61,581 nt of DNA from Kriegella sp965368185. Its GTDB lineage: Bacteria > Bacteroidota > Bacteroidia > Flavobacteriales > Flavobacteriaceae. Position numbers and translations under genes: made by a program. Positions 45,447 through 55,600 of the stretch are shown in pieces; positions within the stretch are counted from its first letter, which is position 1; the number at the start of each line of letters is the position of its first letter. The notes below the pieces were generated by a model that searched no databases, was not told where the DNA came from, and saw only the letters and a program-made list of their open reading frames with translations. The stretch lies in contig CBDULZ010000020.1 of the NCBI GenBank assembly GCA_965368185.1, positions 1 through 61,581 on the forward strand. The letters are read 5' to 3'.

Positions 45447-45511
45447 GACAAAAAAGTGTCACCTTTTAGTAAGATAAAGGAAATATCAAAACCTATAGTA
45501 TTTTAGCTTTG
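45447..45511 (+). promoter_or_regulatory. Operator copy B and promoter of the ThuA/Gfo-Idh operon
   Basis: The 22-base element (GACAAAAAAGTGTCACC plus TTTTA) at 45447-45468 is followed after exactly 35 bases by TAGCTTTG at 45504-45511, a TAnnTTTG -7 box facing thuA copy 2. It is identical to copy A and has the same orientation relative to the gene it precedes. Within it GACA and TGTC form a small inverted repeat. No good -33 TTTG is present, as expected for an activated promoter. The rest of the 311-base divergent gap (45512-45721) would be a leader of about 200 bases in which I see no gene. Confidence 0.7.
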
Positions 45512-45721
45512 TACAGCCAAATTTTAATTGTCAGATTATATCACAACATTTTTTAAGGATAGTGCATAAAATATGATAATAAATTTGGATATTGACACTC
45601 AAAATGATTTAAGTAATGCTTAGATTTTTTGACCATTATGGGAACCTTGATTTCTTATAGCACTTATAAATTTATTTGTAAAAAGAATAGTCTATAGCAC
45701 GTGTTATAGTTTTGTATTATT

Positions 45722-46900
45722 ATGTCAAAATCACTAATTTACCGGTATTCCTTTTCCACCCAAAACACACTAAAGATTATATGGTATTTTATGGTGGCCT
45801 TGTTTGTCTATTCCTGCAGTAATGGCAAGAAAACAGATTTAGTTGGAAACCAAGATAGGATTGCCGTGGCTACCTTATACCAAGATGCAAATACACCCAT
45901 TGAAAATGGATTGCAGACCCAGGCCGAAGCAAACGTCGACAAGTATCGCGTAACCTATAAAGGAGAAAAAGGGCCCGGAAAAGACAAGCACATTGTTTTT
46001 ATCGCGACGGACCACGAATATAGGGGAGAAGAAACCCTTCCCGCATTGGCCAAAATCTTAGCCAAAAGATTTGGCTTCACCTGTACCGTGGTTTGGGCTT
46101 TGGATGATCAGGGCAACATATTCCCGGGAAGTTCTGATCTTAAAGGCCTAGATGCGCTTGAAACGGCAGACCTCATGGTGATTTTTACGAGGTTCGCAAA
46201 TTTTGAAGATCAACAAATGCAATATATAGATGACTATCTGCATAAAGGGCGTCCTGTAATCGGACTAAGAACAGCTACGCACGCATTCAAAAATCCCGAT
46301 AACCAAAAATGGGGGCACTACGACTATAAATATGAAGGCACAAAGAAAGCTTGGCATGGTGGATTCGGGGAAGTGGTTTTGGGAGAAACTTGGGTAGGCC
46401 ATTATGGCAAGAACCATCAACAGGCCTCTAAACTGATTACGGAAGACAGTAGTAAAGAGCATCCCATTATGCGCGGTGTAGAAAATTCATGGGCACAATG
46501 TGGTGGCTACAACGCCTATCCTCAAGGAAAAGATTTACAAATATTGGCCCGTGGAAGGGTTTTGAACGGAATGACCCCCGATTCACCCCCTGACACCACC
46601 AAAGAAGAACTTCCTGTGGCGTGGGTTCGCACCTACCAAATACCTTCGGGTAAGCCTGGACGCGCATTTACAACCACGCATGGCGCTTCGGAAGATATTC
46701 TCAGCGAAGGCTTTAGAAGAATGCTCATCAATGCCTGTTTTTGGGGACTAAATATGGAAAACGAAATTAACGCTGATAATAGCATTGATTTCGTAGGAGA
46801 ATATAAGCCAACTACCTTTAACTTTAAGGGCTTTCAGAAAAATGTCAAACCGTCTGACTTGGCGGATTGGAGTTCTGTAATAATGCCAAGAAATAATTAA
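45722..46900 (+). CDS. ThuA domain lipoprotein (copy 2)
   Basis: This 392-residue protein has a hydrophobic signal ending at lipid cysteine C32 (LFVYSC) and a ThuA domain closely similar to copy 1: HIVFIATDHEYRGEETLPAL near residue 91, DLMVIFTRFANFEDQQM near 151, GRPVIGLRTATHAFKNP near 175. It is the first gene of the right-hand operon, 22 bases ahead of a TIM-barrel gene. As a lipoprotein it sits outside the cytoplasm, so it probably acts on sugar in the periplasm or at the surface. A copy in each divergent operon suggests two related substrates or two anomeric forms; this is inference. Confidence 0.85.
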   Translation: MSKSLIYRYSFSTQNTLKIIWYFMVALFVYSCSNGKKTDLVGNQDRIAVATLYQDANTPIENGLQTQAEANVDKYRVTYKGEKGPGKDKHIVFIATDHEYRGEETLPALAKILAKRFGFTCTVVWALDDQGNIFPGSSDLKGLDALETADLMVIFTRFANFEDQQMQYIDDYLHKGRPVIGLRTATHAFKNPDNQKWGHYDYKYEGTKKAWHGGFGEVVLGETWVGHYGKNHQQASKLITEDSSKEHPIMRGVENSWAQCGGYNAYPQGKDLQILARGRVLNGMTPDSPPDTTKEELPVAWVRTYQIPSGKPGRAFTTTHGASEDILSEGFRRMLINACFWGLNMENEINADNSIDFVGEYKPTTFNFKGFQKNVKPSDLADWSSVIMPRNN

Positions 46901-46922
46901 GAAACGATTAAAAACAACAGTT

Positions 46923-47972
46923 ATGCCAGAAAACAACTATCCTAAACTCCACAACGCTTCGTGGCCCGGTGTGGTAGGAAAAGGACCCGATTCAGAGCCA
47001 CCCATTTCCATCGATACCATGATCGAATTAACTGCCAATGCCGAAGTTGACGGGGTTAAATTTGACGGATTCGATCTTTTTGCCGCAGACCCTCATCTCG
47101 ATATCGATTCTAATGATGACGGTATCAAAAAAATGGCGGACAAGGCGAGGGCTAAAAATCTGGAAATCGGAAGTTTGGTTGCTCCGGTCTGGGCCGGAAC
47201 AGGCGGAGGATCGGCTATGGGCTCCCGGGCAGAGCGCGATCAATTTGTAACCCAAGTACGCAAAGCTTGTGAAATCGGAAAAAAACTTCGTGACCTCGGC
47301 ATACGGCCTAATGGGGTGATACGCATAGATTCGTCGGTTGATCCATCAAGTTGGGCAGCTGACCCTGCTGGTAACACAAAATTGATAGCCCAGACTTTCA
47401 GGGAGGCCTGTGACGTGGCGGCCGACTATGGCGAGTCACTTGCGGCCGAAGGCGAGATTTGCTGGGGAGGAATGCATGGCTGGAAAACAATGGTAAATAC
47501 TCTTGAGGCGGTAGACCGACCCAACATAGGTTTTCAAGCAGACATGGCGCACACTTTGTTATATCTTTTGGGTTACAATAAGGAGGATGAAAGAATACTT
47601 CCTAAAGATTTTGATTGGAACGACCGTGCCACATTGACTGAAGGCTTGAAAACTGTTACAGCGGCACTTCGCCCATGGACAATAGACTTTCATGTAGCCC
47701 AGAATGACGGTACTGTATTCGGTTCTGGATCACATGACAAAACAGGAAGACACTGTCAGGCTTCCGATCCTAACGGAAAATTAGATATCGCAGTCGATGC
47801 CGGCCATTGGTTACGTGATGAAAACGGAAACCTGACCAAAAAAATCAGACATATCTGTTGGGACGGCTGCATGTTCCCGAACGATGTGATGATGCAACCC
47901 AAAACGTGGAACGATATTTTGGGCGCCATGATAAAAGTGCGGCAACAACACGGTTGGTACGAGGCACCTTAA
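46923..47972 (+). CDS. Sugar phosphate isomerase/epimerase family TIM-barrel protein
   Basis: This 349-residue protein is a xylose isomerase-like TIM barrel. Likely metal-site residues are the glutamate in AAEGEICWGGMHGW (near residue 180), the aspartate in GFQADMAHT (near 203) and the histidine in IDFHVAQNDGT (near 257). No signal peptide is present. The family includes isomerases, epimerases and the eliminases/hydratases that act on 3-keto glycosides. It is longer than and clearly different from the 3-epimerase-like protein at 42122. It lies between thuA copy 2 and a Gfo/Idh oxidoreductase, a combination that supports work on a keto-sugar intermediate. Confidence 0.82.
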   Translation: MPENNYPKLHNASWPGVVGKGPDSEPPISIDTMIELTANAEVDGVKFDGFDLFAADPHLDIDSNDDGIKKMADKARAKNLEIGSLVAPVWAGTGGGSAMGSRAERDQFVTQVRKACEIGKKLRDLGIRPNGVIRIDSSVDPSSWAADPAGNTKLIAQTFREACDVAADYGESLAAEGEICWGGMHGWKTMVNTLEAVDRPNIGFQADMAHTLLYLLGYNKEDERILPKDFDWNDRATLTEGLKTVTAALRPWTIDFHVAQNDGTVFGSGSHDKTGRHCQASDPNGKLDIAVDAGHWLRDENGNLTKKIRHICWDGCMFPNDVMMQPKTWNDILGAMIKVRQQHGWYEAP

Positions 47973-48036
47973 GACAAAACCGATTACAAAATCGGCCCTC
48001 ATTTAACTTCAACTTATAATAAAAAATAAAGCATAC

Positions 48037-49191
48037 ATGTCAAGTAAGAAAGAATTACGAATAGGAATGGTAGGATACGGATTTATGGGAAGGACCCATT
48101 CCAACGCCTATTGCAGAGTCGGCAATTTTTTTCCTGAACTCGAATATCGACCCGTATTAAAGGCAATTTGCGGACGTAACCAAGAACGTACACAGGCGTT
48201 TGCCGACCAATGGGGCTACGAATCAATAGAAACCGATTGGAAGAAATTGATTGCCCGCGATGACATTGACGCCGTAGATATCTGTACCCCTAATAATATG
48301 CATGCCGAAATAGCTATTGCCGCAGCGGAAGCGGGAAAAATGGTATTATGCGAAAAACCACTGGCACGCACGGTGGCCGAAGCACAGCCCATGGTTGACG
48401 CCATAGAAAAAGCCGGAGTACCAAATACCGTTTATTTTAACTACCGAAGATTACCGTCGGTAACCCTTGCCAAACAACTTATTGATTCTGGCAAACTCGG
48501 TAAAATATTCCATTATCGTGCTAATTTTTTACAAGATTGGACTATTAGCCCAGAACTTCCACAAGGTGGTGAGGGGCTTTGGAGACTAGATAATGAGGCT
48601 GCTGGATCTGGTGTAACAGGTGATTTACTGGCCCATTGTATAGACACGGCCATGTGGCTAAACGGGGGAATAAAGGATGTTTCTGCGATGACCGAAACTT
48701 TCATCAAAGAAAGGGTACATACGGGCACTGGAGAAAAACAAGAAGTGACCATTGATGACGCCTGCATGTTTCATTGCCATTTTGACAATGGCTCCCTCGG
48801 CCTTTTTGAATCCACACGCTATGCTAGAGGTCATAAGGCCTTGTATACTTTTGAAATAAATGGTGAACATGCATCCATAAAATGGAACCTGCACGACCTT
48901 GCCCGTTTGGAATATTTCGATCATAGGGATGAATCACAGGAAAGGGGATGGCGATCCATTCATGTTACTGACGGTGACCATCCGTATATGGACAAATGGT
49001 GGGTACCGGGTCTTTCAATAGGATACGAACATAGCTTTGTTCATCAAATAGCCGACTTCCTTAAGGCTTTGGAAGAAGGCAAACCATGTTCCCCAACCTT
49101 TAAAGAGGCCCAGGAAACCCAGAAAGTTTGTGAAGCGGTTTTAGAATCGGCCAAGGCCAAAAGTTGGAAAGATACCGGAGTAAATTGGTAA
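48037..49191 (+). CDS. Gfo/Idh/MocA family oxidoreductase (1)
   Basis: This 384-residue protein has an N-terminal Rossmann fold (IGMVGYGFMGRTHSNAY) and the family EKP motif (VLCEKPLART near residue 106), which carries the catalytic lysine. A C-terminal alpha/beta domain binds substrate (GVTGDLLAHCIDTAMWL near residue 193). It oxidises or reduces a sugar or cyclitol hydroxyl with NAD(P). It has no export signal, so it works in the cytoplasm. It is third in the right-hand operon and may create or reduce the 3-keto form that the neighbouring TIM-barrel and ThuA proteins handle. Confidence 0.92.
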   Translation: MSSKKELRIGMVGYGFMGRTHSNAYCRVGNFFPELEYRPVLKAICGRNQERTQAFADQWGYESIETDWKKLIARDDIDAVDICTPNNMHAEIAIAAAEAGKMVLCEKPLARTVAEAQPMVDAIEKAGVPNTVYFNYRRLPSVTLAKQLIDSGKLGKIFHYRANFLQDWTISPELPQGGEGLWRLDNEAAGSGVTGDLLAHCIDTAMWLNGGIKDVSAMTETFIKERVHTGTGEKQEVTIDDACMFHCHFDNGSLGLFESTRYARGHKALYTFEINGEHASIKWNLHDLARLEYFDHRDESQERGWRSIHVTDGDHPYMDKWWVPGLSIGYEHSFVHQIADFLKALEEGKPCSPTFKEAQETQKVCEAVLESAKAKSWKDTGVNW

Positions 49192-49256
49192 TTTTGTTTT
49201 CACAGGTTATTCGACCGATGAAAAGCAACAAAATAATTTAATAGAAGACAAAAATA

Positions 49257-50369
49257 ATGAGCGAATCGATAAAGGGCTTCTGCCTTCAGACCAACGAAAA
49301 AATTTATCCTAATACAGGCACATCCGTACTCAGCAACTCGGCAATTGTCGACATGGAAATCCCCGCATTGAAAGAGGGAGAGATTTTAGCAAAAACACTG
49401 TACACTGGTATTTGTGGGTCGGACAATAGTGCGACGATCGGAAAGGCTAATTTTGATTGGGTCCAACGTCCACGTGTTATCGGACACGAATTTAGTGCCG
49501 AAGTATTGGAATTAGGGCCAGGTGACCATGGTGATCTTAAAGTAGGTGATATTTTTACACCTTTGGCCATGTTGGGGTGTCAAGAGGAGGATTGCCCTGC
49601 CTGTAGCGTATCTAAATGGAACTTATGTCCGCAAAAGCAAATTATCGGTTTTCACAGAAACGGTGGTTTCGGGCAACAAGTAGTATTGGAGTCCGATCGC
49701 GTGGTTCCCTTGATGGATGGCCTCACACCGGCTCAAGGCGCATTGGTTGAACCCTTGTCAATTATCACCAACGCACTTTACAACAAATGCGACATCAAAC
49801 CAGGTCAAGATGTAGTGGTAACGGGCTGCGGAATTATAGGCATGATGTCTGCCGAAGTTGCACGTGCCGCAGGAGCGAGAGTAGCCGTAACCGGTATTGC
49901 ACATGATCGGGACATCCGTTTAAAAAGAGCCAAGGAAAGAGGTTTTATCACCATCGAGGTTTCACCGGAAAATTCCTTGACTACGCAATTGCAAAACGGT
50001 ATAAGCGATGTCAATGGTATTCCATTCGGTTCAAACGGTAAAGTTGATTTGCTAATCGAATGCTCTGGGGTGCCACCAGTGCTCACCGAAGCAGTCGGTG
50101 TCGTTAAACCGGAAGGAGATATTTGTGTAATCGCCACGTACGGTACCGATGTACAGATCAATGCTACCCATCTTACAAGAACATCCTTAAATATGAGGGG
50201 TTCGATGGGGTCTTGTAGAGCCGATTACATGGCAGCCCAAAAACTCATGGTTACCGGTATTTTTCCTTCTGAGCATTACACGGATTATTACGACTTTAAA
50301 GATATCAATCAGGCTTTTGAAGATTCCATAAAGGCCAATAATATGAAGGCGGTCGTGAAAATGAATTGA
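49257..50369 (+). CDS. Zinc-dependent alcohol dehydrogenase (sorbitol/threonine dehydrogenase-like)
   Basis: This 370-residue medium-chain dehydrogenase has catalytic zinc ligands C53 (GICGSD) and H77-E78 (IGHEFS). The structural zinc site is C108, C113, C116 and C124, and the Rossmann motif is VVTGCGIIGMMSAEVARAAG near residue 186. Such enzymes oxidise a secondary alcohol of a polyol, sugar or threonine with NAD(P)+. Its place between the Gfo/Idh and epimerase genes makes a polyol or sugar substrate likely. Confidence 0.92.
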   Translation: MSESIKGFCLQTNEKIYPNTGTSVLSNSAIVDMEIPALKEGEILAKTLYTGICGSDNSATIGKANFDWVQRPRVIGHEFSAEVLELGPGDHGDLKVGDIFTPLAMLGCQEEDCPACSVSKWNLCPQKQIIGFHRNGGFGQQVVLESDRVVPLMDGLTPAQGALVEPLSIITNALYNKCDIKPGQDVVVTGCGIIGMMSAEVARAAGARVAVTGIAHDRDIRLKRAKERGFITIEVSPENSLTTQLQNGISDVNGIPFGSNGKVDLLIECSGVPPVLTEAVGVVKPEGDICVIATYGTDVQINATHLTRTSLNMRGSMGSCRADYMAAQKLMVTGIFPSEHYTDYYDFKDINQAFEDSIKANNMKAVVKMN

Positions 50370-50422
50370 ACCATTCAATGCGCACGCTGCCCCGGGGGGA
50401 ATGAAGTTTAAAAATGTAGCTT

Positions 50423-50662
50423 ATGAAAACAATGACCTGTAAACAATTGGGAGGCGCATGCGATATGCAATTTCATGCGAACACTTTTGAAGAAATTGCC
50501 GAAATGAGCAAAAAACATGGTATGGAAATGTTCCAAAAAGGAGACGAACCACACCTACAGGCTATTAATGAGATGCAAAAGCTTATGAAGTCGCCAGAAA
50601 GCATGAAGGCTTGGTTCGAAGATCGAAAAAGAGCGTTTGAAGAACTTGCCGAAAACGAATAG
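50423..50662 (+). CDS. Small DUF1059-like protein
   Basis: This 79-residue cytoplasmic protein begins MKTMTCKQLGGACDMQFHAN, which matches the start of DUF1059 proteins, with two cysteines and a short beta strand. The rest is helical and charged. Its function is unknown. It lies inside the sugar operon, 53 bases after the zinc dehydrogenase and 23 bases before the epimerase, on the same strand, so it is probably expressed with them and may be an accessory factor. Confidence 0.75.
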   Translation: MKTMTCKQLGGACDMQFHANTFEEIAEMSKKHGMEMFQKGDEPHLQAINEMQKLMKSPESMKAWFEDRKRAFEELAENE

Positions 50663-50685
50663 GGAATATTTAGAAACAAAAAAAT

Positions 50686-51705
50686 ATGCACAAAATATTT
50701 ATTACCGGAGGTACAGGCTGTATCGGATCGGTAACCATCTACAAACTTTTACAATCAAAAGAAGTAGAAAAAATAGTAATTGCCTCAAGGTCCAACAATT
50801 CAGACCCCCTAAAACTCTGGCTTGGCGAGGCTTTAGACACGCGATTGGAGTTTGTTACCTTAGATGTATCAAACTACAAAGAAATCGAAAGGGTTTTATT
50901 GGAGGTAGATCCTACGCACATTATTCATTTGGGGGCATACCAAAGTCCTGATTGTTCGCGCGATCATATAGGTGGAATGGAAATAAACACGGGCGGCACC
51001 ATGGCGCTCTTTGATGCCGCTGAAAAATTGTCGAACCTACAGCGGTTTGTATTTGCGAGTTCCGCTGCCGTCTACGGTATGCGGTCCATGTATTCCGAAG
51101 ACAGTATTCCTGAGAACGTACCCTTGGCCCCTCCTAATCATTACGGTATTTGGAAATTGGCAGGGGAACACGTAGCTCGCTTATTTCACGACAACACCAA
51201 AGTACCCACAGTTTGCCTAAGGTTGAATACTACCTATGGAAAAGGACGGGATAAAGGAAAAACCTCCGCTCCGACCAATGCTTTAAAGGCAATTGTATTA
51301 GGTGCGACAGCTGGCGAATTAATTCCATTTGAAATGCCTTATCAAGGTCGAGAAAATTATCATTTTGTTGAAGATGTGGGCGCCCAATTTGCGGCCTGCG
51401 TATTACAATCCTACGAAGGCTTTGGTGCATTTAACATACAGGGGGAAACAATTCCCATTACCTCATTTTTAGAAATCATAAAAGAAGAAGCTAACGCCCT
51501 AGGAATGGGCGAATACGTGTCTTTATCAGTTGCGGAAGGGGCCCCGCCAAACCTTTTTGTTTGCGACCTGAACCATGAAAAAATAGCATCCACTTTTAAA
51601 GAATTGCCATTGACCGAAATATCCGAAGGAATAAAAAATTCATTAATTGAGTTTAAGGGAATGGCCGAAAAAGGCGCATTAAAATATTCAACCCCAGCCT
51701 CATGA
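50686..51705 (+). CDS. NAD-dependent epimerase/dehydratase family protein
   Basis: This 339-residue extended SDR has the NAD-binding motif ITGGTGCIGSVTIY near residue 5, FASSAAVYG near residue 123 with the catalytic serine, and the catalytic pair in NHYGIWKLAGEH (Tyr and Lys, near residue 152). It may be a nucleotide-sugar epimerase or a sugar-acid/lactone dehydrogenase of the type seen in uronate or erythronate pathways; the sequence does not decide. Its stop overlaps the start of the second Gfo/Idh gene by four bases (ATGA). Confidence 0.88.
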   Translation: MHKIFITGGTGCIGSVTIYKLLQSKEVEKIVIASRSNNSDPLKLWLGEALDTRLEFVTLDVSNYKEIERVLLEVDPTHIIHLGAYQSPDCSRDHIGGMEINTGGTMALFDAAEKLSNLQRFVFASSAAVYGMRSMYSEDSIPENVPLAPPNHYGIWKLAGEHVARLFHDNTKVPTVCLRLNTTYGKGRDKGKTSAPTNALKAIVLGATAGELIPFEMPYQGRENYHFVEDVGAQFAACVLQSYEGFGAFNIQGETIPITSFLEIIKEEANALGMGEYVSLSVAEGAPPNLFVCDLNHEKIASTFKELPLTEISEGIKNSLIEFKGMAEKGALKYSTPAS

Positions 51706-52673
51706 AAACCATAGGAATAGGATTTATTGGTGCCGGTGATATTGCAGATTTACACGCCGAGGCCATTAACGGGCTACCTGGCGCAAAACTTGTCGGGCTC
51801 TGGAACAGAACCTTTGAAAAAGGAGCAATAAAAGCCGAAAAGTTCGGTTGCAAAACATACCCCAAAGTAGACGATCTGCTAAACGATTCAGAAATCGATG
51901 CTGTTTTCATTTTAACCAATATGGAAACACATTGCGACTACACCATCAAGGCTGCTCAAGCCGGCAAGCATATTTTGGTTGAAAAGCCCGCAGCTTCCAA
52001 TATTGCAGAATTGGAAAAGATGTCAAAAGCCATAGATGAGGCAAATGTCAAGTGTATGCCCGTTCACAATTATATTTATGAAACGGGTGTCAAACGGGCC
52101 AAGTCAATGATAGAAAGTGGCAAATTGGGTGATGTTGTACAATTTTATATGATGTACAACATTCATCACGCAGACGATATTCGCGCGCGTTACCCCGGTG
52201 TTATAAGCCAGATATTGACACACCACAGCTACACGATGCTCTATCTAGCCGGACAGCCCAAAACCATTTCTTGCTTAAAACATACGGTAGACCCAACCTT
52301 GGCTCCCCAAGAAAATGTGGCCATGGCCAATATTCAAATGCAGAACGGTACGTTAAGCCATCTTTGTGCAAGTTTTGCAAATGATGACCATGCGGGAGAC
52401 CCTTGGACCTGTATTATTAAGGTAATCGGAACCAAAGGTAGTACAAGATACAGTTATCGCGATTGGGTTATCAACGATAGAAATGGTGCTCATTCTCAGA
52501 CCTATCAGTCTTATCCAGAATCGATTAAAAATACGGCAACACATTTTATAAATAATGTGCTGCGCCAAGATGAAAAACCTCTATCAAGTCTTGAAGATGC
52601 TATTACGTGTCAGCGAATTATCGAAGCTTGTGAGAAATCAGTAAAAGAAGGAGTTCACGTGAATTTCAGTTAA
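51702..52673 (+). CDS. Gfo/Idh/MocA family oxidoreductase (2)
   Basis: This 323-residue protein has a Rossmann motif (IGFIGAGDIADLHAEAI) and the EKP motif (ILVEKPAASN near residue 92), followed by a shorter substrate domain than in Gfo/Idh 1. VISQILTHHSYTMLYLAG near residue 167 carries the histidine commonly placed near the substrate. It is translationally coupled to the epimerase gene. Two different Gfo/Idh enzymes in one operon fit an oxidise-then-reduce cycle at the same sugar carbon, but this is inference. Confidence 0.9.
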   Translation: MKTIGIGFIGAGDIADLHAEAINGLPGAKLVGLWNRTFEKGAIKAEKFGCKTYPKVDDLLNDSEIDAVFILTNMETHCDYTIKAAQAGKHILVEKPAASNIAELEKMSKAIDEANVKCMPVHNYIYETGVKRAKSMIESGKLGDVVQFYMMYNIHHADDIRARYPGVISQILTHHSYTMLYLAGQPKTISCLKHTVDPTLAPQENVAMANIQMQNGTLSHLCASFANDDHAGDPWTCIIKVIGTKGSTRYSYRDWVINDRNGAHSQTYQSYPESIKNTATHFINNVLRQDEKPLSSLEDAITCQRIIEACEKSVKEGVHVNFS

Positions 52674-52689
52674 TTATATATAGTAAATT

Positions 52690-55600
52690 ATGAATATCAT
52701 TAAAAAAGTTACTGTGGGAAAAATTTTCCTGATACTGTTCCTAGGCCTTGGCATTTACAGCTGTAGTAAACGGGAAGACAATACCCTAGAAATAGGTAAC
52801 AACTCACATATAGTACTAATCGGAAATAATTTGGCGTCACGCATGATGAATTTTGGGCATTTTGAAACTGAAATGCAGCTTCGCTACCCCAATGATTCCT
52901 TGTTCATACGGAATATGGGCGACGGTGGAAATACCCCTGGATTTAGACCCCATTCTTCAAGAAAATCACCTTGGGCGTTTCCCGAAGCTGAGAAATTCCA
53001 TCAAAATGAGCTTTCCAATAAATCGGGAAGCATCGGGCATTTTCCCACGGAAGATGAGTGGCTGACCGAGCTTAAAGCTGATATAATTATCGCATTTTTT
53101 GGGTACTCCGAATCTTTTGGAGGCTCGGAAAGACTAGATGACTACAAAGGCGAATTACGTGCTTTTATAAAACATACCCTGAGTCAAAAGTATAATGATA
53201 CCACATCACCACAGTTGGCGCTCGTTTCACCTATCGCTTTTGAGGATCTGTCAAAAAAAATGGACTTGCCCGATGGAAAAGAGGAAAATAAAAACCTTGC
53301 ACTCTACACCGACGCAATGAAAGAGGTTGCCGCAGAAGAAGGCGTACTTGTTGTTGACGCTTTTGAGCCCACTAAGGAATGGTTCGAAACAGAAAGTGCC
53401 GATTTGACCCAAGACGGTTTTCAATTGAACGACGCCGGATATCAGAAATTTGCCAAATTACTAGCCAACAAAATTTTTGGCGAAGAGGACCCCAAAGCGG
53501 AGGAAAACCATCAATTGGTGCTTGACGCGGTAAATGAGAAGAACTGGTTTTGGCACAACGATTTCAAAATACCGAACGGCGTTCATGCCTACGGAAGGCG
53601 TTATGACCCTTTCGGCCCTGACAATTACCCGTATGAGATAGAAAAAATACGTCAGATGACGGAAATTAGGGATACAGCGATTTGGGAAGCGTTGAAAGGC
53701 AAAAAAATGAACTTAGCGGCCGCCGATGCAAATACAAGAAAACTGCCTCCGGTAAAAACAAACTATAAAGCAAGCGATAAAAATGGCACGCCCGAATACT
53801 TATATGGTCAAGAAGCTTTAGATGAAATAAAGGTGGCACCCGGATATAAAATCGAACTTTTTGCTTCTGAAAAAGAATTCCCAGACTTGGCGAATCCAGT
53901 ACAAGTCTCATTCGACAACAAGGGCAGATTATGGGTAGGTGTTATGCCCAGCTACCCCCATTACAAACCGGGCGATAGCAAACCCAACGACAAACTTCTT
54001 ATTCTTGAAGATACTGATGGCGACAACAAAGCCGATAAGCAGACTATTTTTGCAGATGGGCTACATTTGACCATTGGTTTTGAATTTGCCCCCGAAGGCG
54101 TCTATGCATCCCAAGGTACCAACCTCGTACTTTTAAAAGATACAGATGGCGACGATAAAGCCGATGAAAAGGAGATTATACTGAGTGGCTTCGACGACCA
54201 CGATACCCACCATGCGATCAGTGCTTTTACAGCGGACCCTTCCGGAGCTATTTATATGGGCGAAGGTGTGTTTTTGCATACCAATGTCGAGACCGCATAT
54301 GGCCCCGTACGTGCCACTAATGGCGGATTTTACCGTTACAGCCCGCAAAGGCATTATTTAGAGCGTACTGCCCAGTTGTCCATTCCAAACCCTTGGGGAA
54401 TCGCCTTTGATGATTGGGGTCAGAACTTTTTTGCCCATACCTCCGGCCCTGACATGACCTGGATGATGCCAGGCACTATTAAACCTCGTTATGGACAAGC
54501 CTCCCCACGACCCGAAAATTTAATAGAAGACAAGCATCGCGTTAGGCCTACTTCGGGACTTGAATTTGTATCAAGCCGACATTTTCCAGACAATATTCAA
54601 GGAGATCTATTGATTAACAATACAATCGGGTTCCTAGGGACAAAAGAACATACAATGGTAGATGATCCCAACTCGGCAGGATATCTTAGTAAACATCGTC
54701 AGGATCTGGTTTTTTCGAGCGATAAAAATTTTAGACCGGTAGATATGGAATTTGCCCCTGACGGCTCTTTGTATCTTATTGATTGGAGCAATGTACTCAT
54801 TGGCCACATGCAGCACAATGCGCGTGACCCACTTCGAGATCATGTTCACGGTAGAGTGTATCGCATCACCTATCCCGCTAAACCGTTGGTACAACCTGCT
54901 AAAATAGTTGATGCCAGTATCGATGAATTATTAGACAACTTAAAACTTCCTGAATACCGAACGAGATACCGGACAAAAAGGGAACTACGTGCTAGGGATG
55001 CTTCCGAAGTGCTATCAAAACTTAAGTCTTGGACAGCGGGTCTAGATAAAACTGACTCTAGATATGAGCATCATCTACTCGAGGCATTATGGGTCTCTTG
55101 GGGCTTAAACAAGGTCGATGAAGATTTGCTTAAACAAGTATTAACTGCAAAAGATGCCCGAGCACGTGCGGCAGCTGTAGGCGTGCTTCGTTTTGCAGGA
55201 CACCAAATTCCCGATCAGGCCGAATTACTTATGCAAGCCGCCAAAGATGATAATCCTAGGGTACGGCTGGAAGCATTGGTAGCCGCCTCTTGGTTAGGCA
55301 AAGATGTCGGTATCCCCATTGTTACTGAAGCAGGAAAAAAAGGTTTGGATAAGTGGATGGAAAAACCTTACGAAGCTGCCATTGCACATTTAAATGATCA
55401 CAATGTCGGAGAAAAACCAAAAGAAGTAATAGAAAGCGATCTAAAAGGAAAAGATTTAGAGCTTTTAGTTGCAGGGCAAGAAGTGTATGAAAGAGATGGG
55501 TATTGCGCCACATGCCATCAACCAGATGGAAAAGGTTTGGAAGCCTCAGGCTTCCCGCCCCTCGCTGGCTCGGAATGGGTGACCGGAAGTGAAGAACGAC

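Noticed and set aside
44501..45468. The inverted 22-bp repeats around the AraC gene read as the ends of an invertible DNA segment
   Set aside because: No recombinase gene is in the window, and the copies share exact spacing to outward-facing -7 boxes, which operator sites explain better. PCR or long reads across both junctions would settle it.
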